Source of the DNA: Aneurinibacillus aneurinilyticus ATCC 12856
GTDB taxonomy: Bacteria; Bacillota; Bacilli; Aneurinibacillales; Aneurinibacillaceae
Direction of reading: 5' to 3'
NCBI RefSeq assembly: GCF_000466385.1
Contig: NZ_KE952693.1
Coordinates: 1-64,000 of the forward strand
Length of the DNA: 64,000 bases
Shown: positions 45,144-53,457 of the stretch, piece by piece
Numbering within the stretch: the stretch's first letter is position 1
How the letters are laid out: every line of letters begins with the position of its first letter
Notes under the pieces: generated by a model
Database searches by the model: none
The model's input: only the letters and a program-made list of their open reading frames with translations
Told to the model about the DNA's origin: nothing
Made by a program: the position numbers and the translations under genes

Positions 45144-45833
45144 ATGACCTGGAAGCAGATTGTTCCGCTCATGGAACAGGTGAAGATTACAGCGGTCGGC
45201 GACAATGAATTGGTACATGTCGTATATGTACCGGAGGGGATAACATGTGTAGGAATCGGTACGGATGCGGCAGTTTTCGTGCATATGGAATATCCGCTTT
45301 ATGCGTACAAGGTGTACGCTCCGGGAAGGGAAAAGAAATTGGAGAATGAAGAGAAAGCCTACCGGACGTTGGGTGAGAATCCATACTTCCCTCATTTTTA
45401 TGGTAAAGGAACCAACTTTATTGTACTGAGCTATGAACAGGGAACGAATCTGTATGATTGCCTTATTCAAGGGATATATATTCCGAGAAGCGCTGTCAAA
45501 CAGGTGGATAAGGCGATCCAATACGCACGTCAACGAGGACTGAATCCGAGGGATATTCACTTGAAAAATATTATTCTTCAGGATACCGGTATACGGCTTA
45601 TCGATGTGTCGGAATATGTAAGGGAGGGAAATGACAGACGTTGGGAGCACCTGAAAGAAGGATACCGGCTGTTCTACCGCTTTATTTCTCGCAAGAAAAT
45701 TCCGCGTCCGGTAATTGAGTTTGTGAAGAAGCGGTATGTAAAACAGCAAGGTCCTGGCTTTTCGGTTAAGGCGTTTGGCGCTTCGTTATTCCGAAAACTG
45801 TTTCGTGGTAAGGAAAGGAACTTCTCGCTGTAA
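45144..45833 (+). CDS. Protein-kinase-like protein (YrzF/Kdo-kinase-type fold), Mn-riboswitch controlled
   Basis: The 229-residue product contains a kinase-like core: YAYKVYAPG (candidate ATP Lys), RTLGENPYFPHFYGKG, the catalytic-loop form NPRDIHLKNIIL, and IRLIDVSEY in the place of the metal-binding DFG. Both acidic residues and the catalytic loop are retained, so activity is possible. The N-terminal lobe is short. B. subtilis has similar small proteins (YrzF, YbdM). It is the first gene downstream of the Mn riboswitch and precedes an EcsC-family gene by 27 bp. Confidence 0.72.
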   Translation: MTWKQIVPLMEQVKITAVGDNELVHVVYVPEGITCVGIGTDAAVFVHMEYPLYAYKVYAPGREKKLENEEKAYRTLGENPYFPHFYGKGTNFIVLSYEQGTNLYDCLIQGIYIPRSAVKQVDKAIQYARQRGLNPRDIHLKNIILQDTGIRLIDVSEYVREGNDRRWEHLKEGYRLFYRFISRKKIPRPVIEFVKKRYVKQQGPGFSVKAFGASLFRKLFRGKERNFSL

Positions 45834-45860
45834 AAACATAAATGAAGAGGAGTAGAGCGT

Positions 45861-46694
45861 ATGGACACATGTGGTTATTTGCAGGAAGAACTGGAAAAGG
45901 TGAAAAAGTGGGAAAATGAACAGAAAGATTTATGGTTTTGGGAAAAGCTGGGCCGTATTCCGTTTACGCTGCTCGATCGTATTACTCCAGCCTTCATACA
46001 TGAGAAAATCGGTCAGGCGCTGGATGAAGTAGGAAGCTATATTCAGACAGGCGGAAGATATCTCATTAGTGAGCGGGAAGTATTGGCGCGCTTTCCGATG
46101 CAATCTTCGAACGGTAGCGTGTTGCGGGAAGTGCTTCAGATAGGAGATGTTGCGGAACGCCCGCTGCAGGATATGGATAAAGTAGCTGAAGAACTGCAAA
46201 ACTCGCGTAAAAAGATTGCAATTTTTCAGGGAGCAACAACCGGAATCGGGGGGATTTTCACACTCGCAGTCGATATTCCGGCATTGCTCGGACTGTCACT
46301 GAAGGTATTGCAGGAGATTGCTATTGCATACGGATATGATCCGAAAGAGCGGGAGGAGAGGCTGTTTATTGTTAAATGCATGCAGTTCGCCTCCTCTGAT
46401 GTAGTCGGTAAGCAAGCGATTATTGATGAATTGTCTGCGTATGAGGAGGGACAGAAAAATACGCATACGCTGTCCCAGTTGCAGGGTTGGCGCGAGGTCG
46501 TGCTGGCATATCGGGATAACTTCGGCTGGAAAAAGTTATTTCAAATTGTGCCTATAGCTGGTATTGTATTTGGGGCTTACCTGAACAAGTCTACAATCGA
46601 AAATGTGGCTGAAACAGGCATGATGCTTTATCGTAAACGCCGCATCATGGAAAAGCTTACGCATGCATCCCCTGAATCTGGACAAGAGGTATAG
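45861..46694 (+). CDS. EcsC family protein
   Basis: 277 residues. The EcsC core is seen at about residues 110-260: EELQNSRKKIAIFQGATTGIGGIFTLAVDIPALLGLSLKVLQEIAIAYGYDP, and later VPIAGIVFGAYLNKSTIENVAETGMMLYRKR. This is a hydrophobic, Gly-rich protein associated with membranes. EcsC family members occur beside many functions and their activity is unknown. As the second gene in the riboswitch transcript it should rise with manganese. Confidence 0.8.
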   Translation: MDTCGYLQEELEKVKKWENEQKDLWFWEKLGRIPFTLLDRITPAFIHEKIGQALDEVGSYIQTGGRYLISEREVLARFPMQSSNGSVLREVLQIGDVAERPLQDMDKVAEELQNSRKKIAIFQGATTGIGGIFTLAVDIPALLGLSLKVLQEIAIAYGYDPKEREERLFIVKCMQFASSDVVGKQAIIDELSAYEEGQKNTHTLSQLQGWREVVLAYRDNFGWKKLFQIVPIAGIVFGAYLNKSTIENVAETGMMLYRKRRIMEKLTHASPESGQEV

Positions 46695-46717
46695 GGAAAA
46701 CTCATGGTTGCCTAAAA

Positions 46718-46746
46718 AAGGTGGTTCCATCAAATGGAACCACCTT
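46718..46746 (-). terminator. Terminator of the minus-strand micro-gene
   Basis: AAGGTGGTTCCAT and ATGGAACCACCTT form a perfect 13-bp stem with a 3-base loop. The T run (TTTTTT) exists only on the minus strand, so it ends minus-strand transcription; it may also stop the EcsC transcript by its stem alone. Confidence 0.85.
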
Positions 46747-46762
46747 GGCTTGTGTATGGGGT

Positions 46763-46858
46763 TTAAATTCGGGAAATTCCCAGGCAAATAAGAACATATA
46801 CCGACGCAATTAGTGACATGGTCATAAAAAGCGTAAATATTGATTTTAACCGATTCAT
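46763..46858 (-). CDS. 31-residue small membrane protein
   Basis: A complete mini-gene: ATG 46858 with AAGGCGGGG 6-7 bp before it, 31 codons, and a TAA 16 bp before a strong minus-strand terminator. A TATAAT box lies on the same strand at about 46900. The peptide is basic at the start (MNRLKS) and then one hydrophobic helix (IFTLFMTMSLIASVYVLICL) ending GISRI. This is a single-pass membrane micropeptide, unrecognised. Confidence 0.55.
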   Translation of the reverse strand: MNRLKSIFTLFMTMSLIASVYVLICLGISRI

Positions 46859-47048
46859 TCTATTCCCCGCCTTATTCAATCATTTGCACTATATTATTAT
46901 AGGGGGAACATAAAAGATGATCTAGCGCAACTTTCAAGAAATTAATGGAACTTTAATTCTGAATTTTACACATTTGTTACTTTGTTTGTATTTTTGCGTA
47001 TAGTTAAATATAAAGGTACTACATTATGTACATGAGGAGGCGAACCTA

Positions 47049-48065
47049 ATGGAATGGAGCCTGGCAATTATTATATGTTTGTTAGTAGCATTTTTTATAT
47101 TACTTAAGCGAAGTCGCAATTCCAAAAGGGCAACAAGAAAATCAGAAACAATAAAAGTTCCGCGTCGCAGCGTTCCAGAAAGTTTTAAAAAGCCGATTCC
47201 GAAACAATTGGGCTTGCTTCCCCATGCTCCGTTGTATGAAATGGCGGGGCGGTTGGATGGCGTGATGGATGGCGAATTTGGCCGGTTGGTTAAGACGAGA
47301 GTGATGGCCAAGCACCCGGATTGGACGGAAAAAATGTACAGTTGGATTTTATTTGAGTGGAAACGGTATTTTTTGATGGCGTCGTTGTATAAATCCGTGC
47401 CGATGTACAGCGAGGATGTGGATGAAATCTGGCATGAAATGCTGATGTTTACACGTGAATATGAAAAGCTTTGTGTATCTGTAGCAGGTGAGATGATTCA
47501 CCATGAGCCGAATATCGAACGTAAACCAGATTCTGAGGAACGCGCGCTTTTCGATGTAATGTACAGTTTGTTATTTGAAGTGCAGTCTGCTAGCTGGGAT
47601 ATATGGGGGAACTTCTTCCGCTCGCCGCTGAGCCGGGAGACAGCTCGCAGGTTAAGCGAGAGAGGGGAGGCTGATATTCATGCCATGCTATTTCGTAACC
47701 ATCCAGTCGTAGCGGAAGCAACCCGTCATTTGGCTGATCGTTTGCATGAAATGCTGAAGGAAGCTGCTTCTAATTCATCAGACTTTGCCAGGAAAGCGAA
47801 GAGCAAAACCCATTATGGTAATCTGGAGAAAGTAGCGGTGGTAGTCATTCTGTATTCGCTGTTGAGCACAACGGATTTCGAAAGAGAAATACAATTTATG
47901 CTGGGCATGGAAATACAGAGTAAAGCCGCGGCTTCCGGCGCTGCAAGCTCCGGCTGCTCAGCGTATACGTCCGGTGGAGGTAACAGTTGCAGCTCAAATA
48001 ACGATTGTAACGATAGCGGAGGAAGTAGTTGCGGAAGTAGTTGTGGTGGCGGTTGCAGCAGCTAG
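47049..48065 (+). CDS. Membrane-anchored protein with Cys/Ser/Gly-rich tail
   Basis: The 338-residue product is anchored by an N-terminal helix (LAIIICLLVAFFILL, residues 5-19) and then positively charged. The middle has VPMYSEDVDEIWHEMLMFTREYEKLC, like the core D-x-x-WH of the glycine-rich-domain (GRDP-type) family, an unproved similarity. The last 45 residues are Ser/Gly-rich with six Cys (GCS, SCSS, DCND, SSCGSSCGGGCSS). GAGGAGGCG precedes ATG. Function is unknown; the C-tail may bind metal or form disulfides. Confidence 0.65.
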   Translation: MEWSLAIIICLLVAFFILLKRSRNSKRATRKSETIKVPRRSVPESFKKPIPKQLGLLPHAPLYEMAGRLDGVMDGEFGRLVKTRVMAKHPDWTEKMYSWILFEWKRYFLMASLYKSVPMYSEDVDEIWHEMLMFTREYEKLCVSVAGEMIHHEPNIERKPDSEERALFDVMYSLLFEVQSASWDIWGNFFRSPLSRETARRLSERGEADIHAMLFRNHPVVAEATRHLADRLHEMLKEAASNSSDFARKAKSKTHYGNLEKVAVVVILYSLLSTTDFEREIQFMLGMEIQSKAAASGAASSGCSAYTSGGGNSCSSNNDCNDSGGSSCGSSCGGGCSS

Positions 48066-48115
48066 GTAAGTAGGGCGCGGAAGCACTCTCTTTGCAATAG
48101 ATGAGAAGGGGAGGG

Positions 48116-49486
48116 ATGAACAAGGTGAAGCTAGAGAAGCATCTGCTATCTATATTGGAATCACTGCATGATGCGGTATTGGTCATTAGTAAAGACAGTA
48201 CTATCGTTTATGTCAATACGGCATACTCCGTACAGTTTGGTGTACCCACCCATAAAATCATTAATCGAAAACTGAGCCAGGTTGAGCCTGAAGCCCGTAT
48301 TCTTGAGGTTATAAAAACGGGCCAGCCGCTAATCAACGATTATAGCTACTTGCACTCCCTCAATGTCCATATTTTTGCCAATATTACACCGCTGCTCGAA
48401 AAGGGAGAGCTGATCGGAGCAGTTGCTATTATGAAGGATATTAGCGAGTTTTATGGACTACAGGAAGAGCTAAACAAGTATAAAACATATTCAACCAAGT
48501 TAGAGGAGCAACTGCATGAAAAAATCTTTTCTCTCTTGGAAAGCCATGCGCCCGGCATGCGGCAGGCGGTAAACGTTGCCAAAAAGGTAAGTGATTCAGA
48601 AGCGACGTTGCTATTGTACGGGGAGACAGGGGTCGGAAAAGAAGTATTTGCCCGCGCCATACACGAGGCCAGCCCGCGAGGAGAGGCACCGTTTGTTGCT
48701 ATTAATATGGCATCCTTGCCAGAATCGTTATTCGAAAGTGAGCTATTCGGTTTTGAGGAAGGAGCGTTTACCGGTTCGCGAAAAGGCGGCAAGAAGGGGC
48801 TCTTTGAGCTGGCTGATGGCGGCACTTTGTTTTTGGATGAAATCGGAGAGCTTTCCCTCTTCCTGCAAGCGAAAATTCTTCGTGTGCTACAGGAGAAAGC
48901 ATTCATGAAAGTAGGGGGAACGGCTACTCATCCTCTCGATGTGCGCATTATTGCTGCTACGAATAAAAATCTACAGGAATTGATTCGGGAGGGGAAGTTT
49001 CGGGAAGATTTGTATTACCGATTGAATATTGTGCCTATCCATATTCCTCCTGTACGTGAACGAAAGCAGGATTTGCCCATTCTAATTAACAACATACTGG
49101 GAAAGCTTCGTATTACCTATAAAAAGCAGGTAACTGTGACGCAGGAAGTATACGAGATATTCGAACGGTATGATTGGCCCGGTAATGTGCGGGAGTTGAA
49201 TAATGTACTTGAGAGAATGATTGCGATCTGTTCAAAATCATATTTTGTTCCGGAGGATATTCCTTCCTTTGTGCGCGAAGGGGCCGAACGGGAAGAAAGC
49301 ATCGCAGATGGTACAATGCAGAATAGGACAAATAAGATGAATCTTCCTGGCATTATTGAGAGAACGGAGAGAGAAATGCTGGAGGAAGTATTGAAAACAA
49401 GTCGAACGCGTACGGAAGCTATTCAAAAGCTTGGCATTAGTCGTAAAGCTTTCTATCAAAAATTGAAAAAGTATAATATCAAATAA
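48116..49486 (+). CDS. Sigma-54-dependent activator (PAS-AAA+-Fis)
   Basis: ATG 48116 follows GGGGAGGG; the 456-residue protein has a PAS domain (residues 10-120; ESLHDAVLVISKDSTIVYVN). The AAA+ domain contains Walker A GETGVGKEVFARAIHE, the sigma-54 loop ESELFGFEEGAFTGS (Ser in place of the final Ala), Walker B GGTLFLDEIGEL and the sensor DLYYRLN. A Fis helix-turn-helix ends it (RTEAIQKLGISRKAFYQKL). It lies directly upstream of a -24/-12 promoter and the acyl-CoA operon, its likely target. The PAS domain probably senses an acyl or redox signal. Confidence 0.9.
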   Translation: MNKVKLEKHLLSILESLHDAVLVISKDSTIVYVNTAYSVQFGVPTHKIINRKLSQVEPEARILEVIKTGQPLINDYSYLHSLNVHIFANITPLLEKGELIGAVAIMKDISEFYGLQEELNKYKTYSTKLEEQLHEKIFSLLESHAPGMRQAVNVAKKVSDSEATLLLYGETGVGKEVFARAIHEASPRGEAPFVAINMASLPESLFESELFGFEEGAFTGSRKGGKKGLFELADGGTLFLDEIGELSLFLQAKILRVLQEKAFMKVGGTATHPLDVRIIAATNKNLQELIREGKFREDLYYRLNIVPIHIPPVRERKQDLPILINNILGKLRITYKKQVTVTQEVYEIFERYDWPGNVRELNNVLERMIAICSKSYFVPEDIPSFVREGAEREESIADGTMQNRTNKMNLPGIIERTEREMLEEVLKTSRTRTEAIQKLGISRKAFYQKLKKYNIK

Positions 49487-49551
49487 AGTGTTTTTTCTAG
49501 GGCTTTTATTTCACTAGATTCTTGTAGAGTGGGCATTTGGTAAATTTCTGA

Positions 49552-49644
49552 TTTAAAGATAAAATGTGTATCCTTAAGAAATGGTTATATCTTAAAGAAA
49601 CAAAAATATATCCTAAAGAAACGTTTTTTTGTCTCCTTAAGATA
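49552..49644 (+). repeat. Five phased repeats, probable activator-binding array
   Basis: TTTAAAGATAA (49552), TCCTTAAGAAA (49571), TCTTAAAGAAA (49590), TCCTAAAGAAA (49611) and TCCTTAAGATA (49634) are near-identical and spaced 19, 19, 21 and 23 bp, about two helical turns. They start 65-155 bp upstream of the sigma-54 promoter. An enhancer for the PAS-AAA activator encoded upstream is the simplest reading. Confidence 0.6.
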
Positions 49645-49721
49645 TAAAAAGAAACCGATAAAAGAAAAATCCCTATATATCTCATCGTTTTTCGGAGATA
49701 TAACAAAAAGAATTATCCGAA

Positions 49722-49738
49722 TTGGCATTATTGTTGCT
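49722..49738 (+). promoter_or_regulatory. Sigma-54 (-24/-12) promoter
   Basis: TTGGCATTATTGTTGCT has GG (49724-49725) and GC (49736-49737) with exactly 10 bp between them, against consensus TTGGCACNNNNNTTGCW. The predicted start is about 49748, 46 bp before the enoyl-CoA hydratase gene. Confidence 0.8.
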
Positions 49739-49793
49739 ACAATAATTTATAGAGAAGGAAATAATCGAATATGCAATACGGAGGTGCGAAGCG

Positions 49794-50555
49794 ATGAAGG
49801 TAACATGGAAACTGGAGAACAGGTTAGGCACAATTACGGTTGATGCTCCACCAGTCAATGCGTTAAACAAAGAGTTCTTTGCACAAATGGATGAGATTCT
49901 ACATAGCATCGGTGAGGATTGTGATGTTGTCATCATTACAGGGGCAGGAGAGAAGGCTTTTGTTGCCGGTGCAGATATTAAGGAGTTTCCTGAACTTAAA
50001 CGGGAAGCGGGTATTGAACTTTGCAAACGGGGACAGGGAATCTTCCAACGCATCGCTGAATTGAAGCAGCCCGTTATCGCCGCGATTGACGGGTTTGCGT
50101 TGGGTGGAGGGCTGGAGCTGGCACTGGCATGCGACTTCCGTGTTGCCAGTCGCAAATCACAGCTTGGGCTCCCGGAAGTAAAGCTGGGCATTATTCCTGG
50201 ATACGGTGGCACACAGCGCCTTGCCCGCCTGGTAGGCCCAGGCAAAGCGAAGCAGCTTATTTTCTCCGGTGAATTCGTCTCCGCGGAAGAAGCATATCGT
50301 ATCGGACTGGTAGAACAACTCGTAGATGAGAATGCCCTGGCAGAAGCAAGAAAATGGGCGCAAACAATGATGAAGCGAGGCCCTATTGCAGTGAAGGCAG
50401 CAAAACGGGTTATCGATCAAGGGCTTGCGCTGTCGCTTGAAGAAGGATTGGATCTGGAAGCGGAAGCTTTCGGCGAAATTTGCCTGACAGAGGATAAGAA
50501 TGAAGGGGTAGCTGCCTTTTTTGAGCGCAGAGAGCCCCACTTCCAAAATAAATAA
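49794..50555 (+). CDS. Enoyl-CoA hydratase
   Basis: 253 residues of crotonase fold: AFVAGADIKEF (oxyanion-hole strand), DGFALGGGLELALACDFRVAS and GLPEVKLGIIPGYGGTQRLARLVG, which carry the two catalytic Glu positions (ELALACD region and PEVKLG). It hydrates trans-2-enoyl-CoA. First gene of the sigma-54 operon, with GGAGGTGCG before ATG; next gene 25 bp away. Confidence 0.9.
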   Translation: MKVTWKLENRLGTITVDAPPVNALNKEFFAQMDEILHSIGEDCDVVIITGAGEKAFVAGADIKEFPELKREAGIELCKRGQGIFQRIAELKQPVIAAIDGFALGGGLELALACDFRVASRKSQLGLPEVKLGIIPGYGGTQRLARLVGPGKAKQLIFSGEFVSAEEAYRIGLVEQLVDENALAEARKWAQTMMKRGPIAVKAAKRVIDQGLALSLEEGLDLEAEAFGEICLTEDKNEGVAAFFERREPHFQNK

Positions 50556-50580
50556 GTGAGAAAGTAGAGGGAGATATGAG

Positions 50581-51441
50581 ATGGCAAAAAAAATTGGTGT
50601 AATCGGATTTGGCACGATGGGTTCAGGAATTGCGCAGGCGGCTGTAGAAGCAGGATATACGGTTGTAGCGGTAGAGCAAAAGCAGGAGTTTTTTGATCGC
50701 GGATTGTCTGGCATTCAGAAGAACTGGAACCGCAGCATTGAGAAAGGCCGTTTGACGGAGGAGAAGAAACAGGAATTAGAAGGTGCACTTACAACGACGG
50801 TTGAATGGGAACGTTTAAAGGATGTAGATTTCATCATCGAAGCAGTCAGTGAAAACATGGATCTGAAAAAAGAATTGTTTAAGAAACTTGATGAAATTGC
50901 TGGTGAAGATATCATCATCGCAACGAATACATCAGGCTTGAGTGTAACGGAAATTGCCAGTGTAACGAAGCGCCCGGAGAAAATTATTGGTGTTCACTTC
51001 TTCAATCCGGTACCGGTAATGAAACTAGTGGAATTGATTCGTGGCCAGAGCACGGCTGAAGAAACATACCAGGAAGCGAAAACGCTCGTAGAAGCAATGG
51101 GCAAAGAGACGATCGATGTGAAAGAGGCGCCATTGTTTGCGGTGAACCGCATTCTTGTGCCGATGATAAATGAAGCAATTTTCGTATTGATGGAAGGTAC
51201 GGCAAGCGCGGAGGACATTGACAAAGGAATGAAGCTCGGTGCAAATCATCCGATCGGACCACTGGCACTGGCTGATTTGATAGGCCTTGACACACTCTTG
51301 TATGTACAGGATTCTTTGTATGAAGAAACACAGGATTCCAAGTATCGTAGTGCTCCGCTGTTACGTAAGCTCGTACGCGCTGGACATTTGGGCCGCAAGA
51401 CGGGTAAAGGATTCTACGATTATACGAAAGGTGCAAAATAA
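50581..51441 (+). CDS. 3-hydroxybutyryl-CoA (3-hydroxyacyl-CoA) dehydrogenase
   Basis: 286 residues. The NAD Rossmann motif [35 protein letters not shown]; catalytic His in [17 protein letters not shown]; the C-terminal domain [20 protein letters not shown]. Length and [11 protein letters not shown] end match Hbd/MmgB. It oxidises 3-hydroxyacyl-CoA. It follows the hydratase and is 2 bp before the acyl-CoA dehydrogenase. Confidence 0.92.
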   Translation: MAKKIGVIGFGTMGSGIAQAAVEAGYTVVAVEQKQEFFDRGLSGIQKNWNRSIEKGRLTEEKKQELEGALTTTVEWERLKDVDFIIEAVSENMDLKKELFKKLDEIAGEDIIIATNTSGLSVTEIASVTKRPEKIIGVHFFNPVPVMKLVELIRGQSTAEETYQEAKTLVEAMGKETIDVKEAPLFAVNRILVPMINEAIFVLMEGTASAEDIDKGMKLGANHPIGPLALADLIGLDTLLYVQDSLYEETQDSKYRSAPLLRKLVRAGHLGRKTGKGFYDYTKGAK

Positions 51442-51442
51442 G

Positions 51443-52579
51443 ATGAGTTTTGCATTAACAGAAGAGCAGAGAGAGATTCAACAGGGTATTTATAAGCTTG
51501 CGCAAGAGAGAATCAAACCCCGTGCAGCGGAAATCGATGAGAAGGGCGAGTACCCTTTTGATATTAAGGACTTGCTAAGTGAATATGGCTATATCGGGGC
51601 TAATCTTCCGGAAGAATATGGTGGAGCGGGTCTGGATTTGCTGACATATTGCCTGATTGTCGAAGAGGTAGCACGGGTATGTGCATCTTCGTCTCAAATT
51701 ATTACTGTACAGGAACTTGGTTCGCTGCCAGTGCTTCTTAGCGGCAATGAGGAGCAGAAGCAGCGCTTTATGCCTGATCTCGCTACAGGTAGGAAACTGG
51801 CTTGCTTTGGCCTGACCGAGCCGAGCGCTGGTTCTGATGTGAAAAGCATGAAAACCCGGGCGGAAAAGGACGGTGCATATTACCGTCTAAATGGGCAGAA
51901 ATGCTTCATTACCAATGGTAATATCGCAGATGTGTACACCGTTTTCGCCAAAACGGACAAGGGCATCACCGCTTTTCTAATCGAGAAGGGAACACCGGGG
52001 CTTTCTGTTGGCAAAATTGAAAAAAAGATGGGGATTAAAGGATCGCCGACCGCAGAACTTTTCTTTGAAGATTGCCGCGTTCCGGAAGAGAACGTAATTG
52101 CTGAAGAAGGCCAGGGTTTTCTTGTCGCGATGAAGACGCTGGATAAAACACGGCCAGGAATCGGGGCGCAAGCGCTTGGCATTGCCCAGGGAGCGCTTGA
52201 TGTTTGCCTGGAGTATGTGCAAGAGCGTGAGCAATTTGGTCGACCTATCGGTTCATTCCAAGGTATCCAGTTCATGCTGGCAGATATGGCAACGCAAATC
52301 GAGGCGGCACGTGGACTTGTATATCGGGCTGCCAGTGCACTCGATAATTTGGGCAATACGGGCAAGGACCCAGCCATGATGCGATTGGCTTCTATGGCTA
52401 AAGTGTTTGCTTCAGACGTCGCGATGAAAGTAACGACGGATGCGGTACAAATACTGGGTGGTTATGGATATATCCAGGAGTTCCCTGTGGAGCGCATGAT
52501 GCGTGATGCGAAAATCACCCAGATATACGAAGGCACGAACCAGATTCAACGTGTAGTTATCTCAAAATCCATCATGTAG
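51443..52579 (+). CDS. Acyl-CoA dehydrogenase
   Basis: ATG 51443 is chosen (AAGGTG upstream); the same frame extends back within the dehydrogenase. 378 residues, MSFALTEEQREIQQ start; FAD/acyl motifs ACFGLTEPSAGSDVKSM and NLPEEYGGAGLD; catalytic Glu in IYEGTNQIQRVVIS. Acts on a short-chain acyl-CoA by analogy to butyryl-CoA dehydrogenase, though chain length is not readable. Supplies the hydratase with enoyl-CoA. Confidence 0.9.
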   Translation: MSFALTEEQREIQQGIYKLAQERIKPRAAEIDEKGEYPFDIKDLLSEYGYIGANLPEEYGGAGLDLLTYCLIVEEVARVCASSSQIITVQELGSLPVLLSGNEEQKQRFMPDLATGRKLACFGLTEPSAGSDVKSMKTRAEKDGAYYRLNGQKCFITNGNIADVYTVFAKTDKGITAFLIEKGTPGLSVGKIEKKMGIKGSPTAELFFEDCRVPEENVIAEEGQGFLVAMKTLDKTRPGIGAQALGIAQGALDVCLEYVQEREQFGRPIGSFQGIQFMLADMATQIEAARGLVYRAASALDNLGNTGKDPAMMRLASMAKVFASDVAMKVTTDAVQILGGYGYIQEFPVERMMRDAKITQIYEGTNQIQRVVISKSIM

Positions 52580-52589
52580 GAGGAGAGCG

Positions 52590-53297
52590 ATGAACGTATC
52601 CGGACAGCTTCCGTTTGTATTGATTCATGGTGCGGGCGGGACCAAAGCTAAATTTCGCGGCTTGGAAGAAAGAATAGGCCGTGCACACTGCCTAACGTTC
52701 GATTTGCCAGGCCATGGTGAGAATGCGGGAAGCCGCTGCAACACGATTGAAGAATATGCGGAGTGGGCCAATGAACAAATCGCGGGTCAGGATGTGATTG
52801 TAGTAGGGCATTCGATGGGCGGTATGGTAGGTATTGAGATGGCTGCCCGCAACTCAGATGTTAAGGGATTGGTGCTGGATGCCAGTCATTATGAGATGCC
52901 GGTGCATCCGAAAATTCTCGAGGATTTGGCGGGCGGGACGTTCCCCGATTTTCTTTTTAAAGCTTCCTACGGTAAAGAGGCGACGCCTGAACTTCTTGAA
53001 GAAGAGCAAAAACAGCTATCCTGGGTCGAGACGATCGTCGTGCATGATGATTTCCGCGCATGCGGCGAATATAAAGGTGCGGAAATTTTCGCGAGGCTGA
53101 ACATTCCAATTCTTGCTCTCTACGGTTCAGAAGATAAACTGTTGCCAAAAGGTGCCTCTGAAAAGGCGAAAGAATTGAATGACAGCATACAGACAAGAAC
53201 GGTCGCAGGTGCCGGCCATTATATTATGCTGGAAAAACCGGAAGAGTTCGCGCAAGCGTTACTAGAATTCCGCGAATCATTACTTGCCGGAGTATAA
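52590..53297 (+). CDS. Alpha/beta hydrolase
   Basis: 235 residues. Nucleophile elbow VVGHSMGGM, oxyanion strand LIHGAGG, Asp in LYGSEDKLLP and His in GAGHYIML form the triad; FDLPGHGEN is the usual early motif. Last gene of the acyl-CoA operon (10 bp after the acyl-CoA dehydrogenase, AGGAGAG before ATG). Thioesterase or esterase of an acyl intermediate is a likely role. Confidence 0.85.
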   Translation: MNVSGQLPFVLIHGAGGTKAKFRGLEERIGRAHCLTFDLPGHGENAGSRCNTIEEYAEWANEQIAGQDVIVVGHSMGGMVGIEMAARNSDVKGLVLDASHYEMPVHPKILEDLAGGTFPDFLFKASYGKEATPELLEEEQKQLSWVETIVVHDDFRACGEYKGAEIFARLNIPILALYGSEDKLLPKGASEKAKELNDSIQTRTVAGAGHYIMLEKPEEFAQALLEFRESLLAGV

Positions 53298-53312
53298 GCG
53301 GCAAGTTACCTA

Positions 53313-53343
53313 TCCCTCCGTCCTATGATATGACGGAGGGATT
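53313..53343 (+). terminator. Terminator of the acyl-CoA operon
   Basis: ATCCCTCCGTC and GACGGAGGGAT form an 11-bp perfect stem with a 9-base loop, followed by TTCTATTTTTTT. Confidence 0.88.
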
Positions 53344-53457
53344 TCTATTTTTTTATGGAGTGCTGCATCTACATCATCGGGCAGAGGACGGGATAAGATA
53401 AGGTATAATAGAGGTGAGTGGTTAATGGAGAAATCTTTCAGGTGAGGAGTGCCGCGA

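Noticed and set aside
49552-49644. CRISPR array
   Set aside because: The five repeats are only 11 bp and the gaps are 8-12 bp; no cas genes. A binding-site array fits better.
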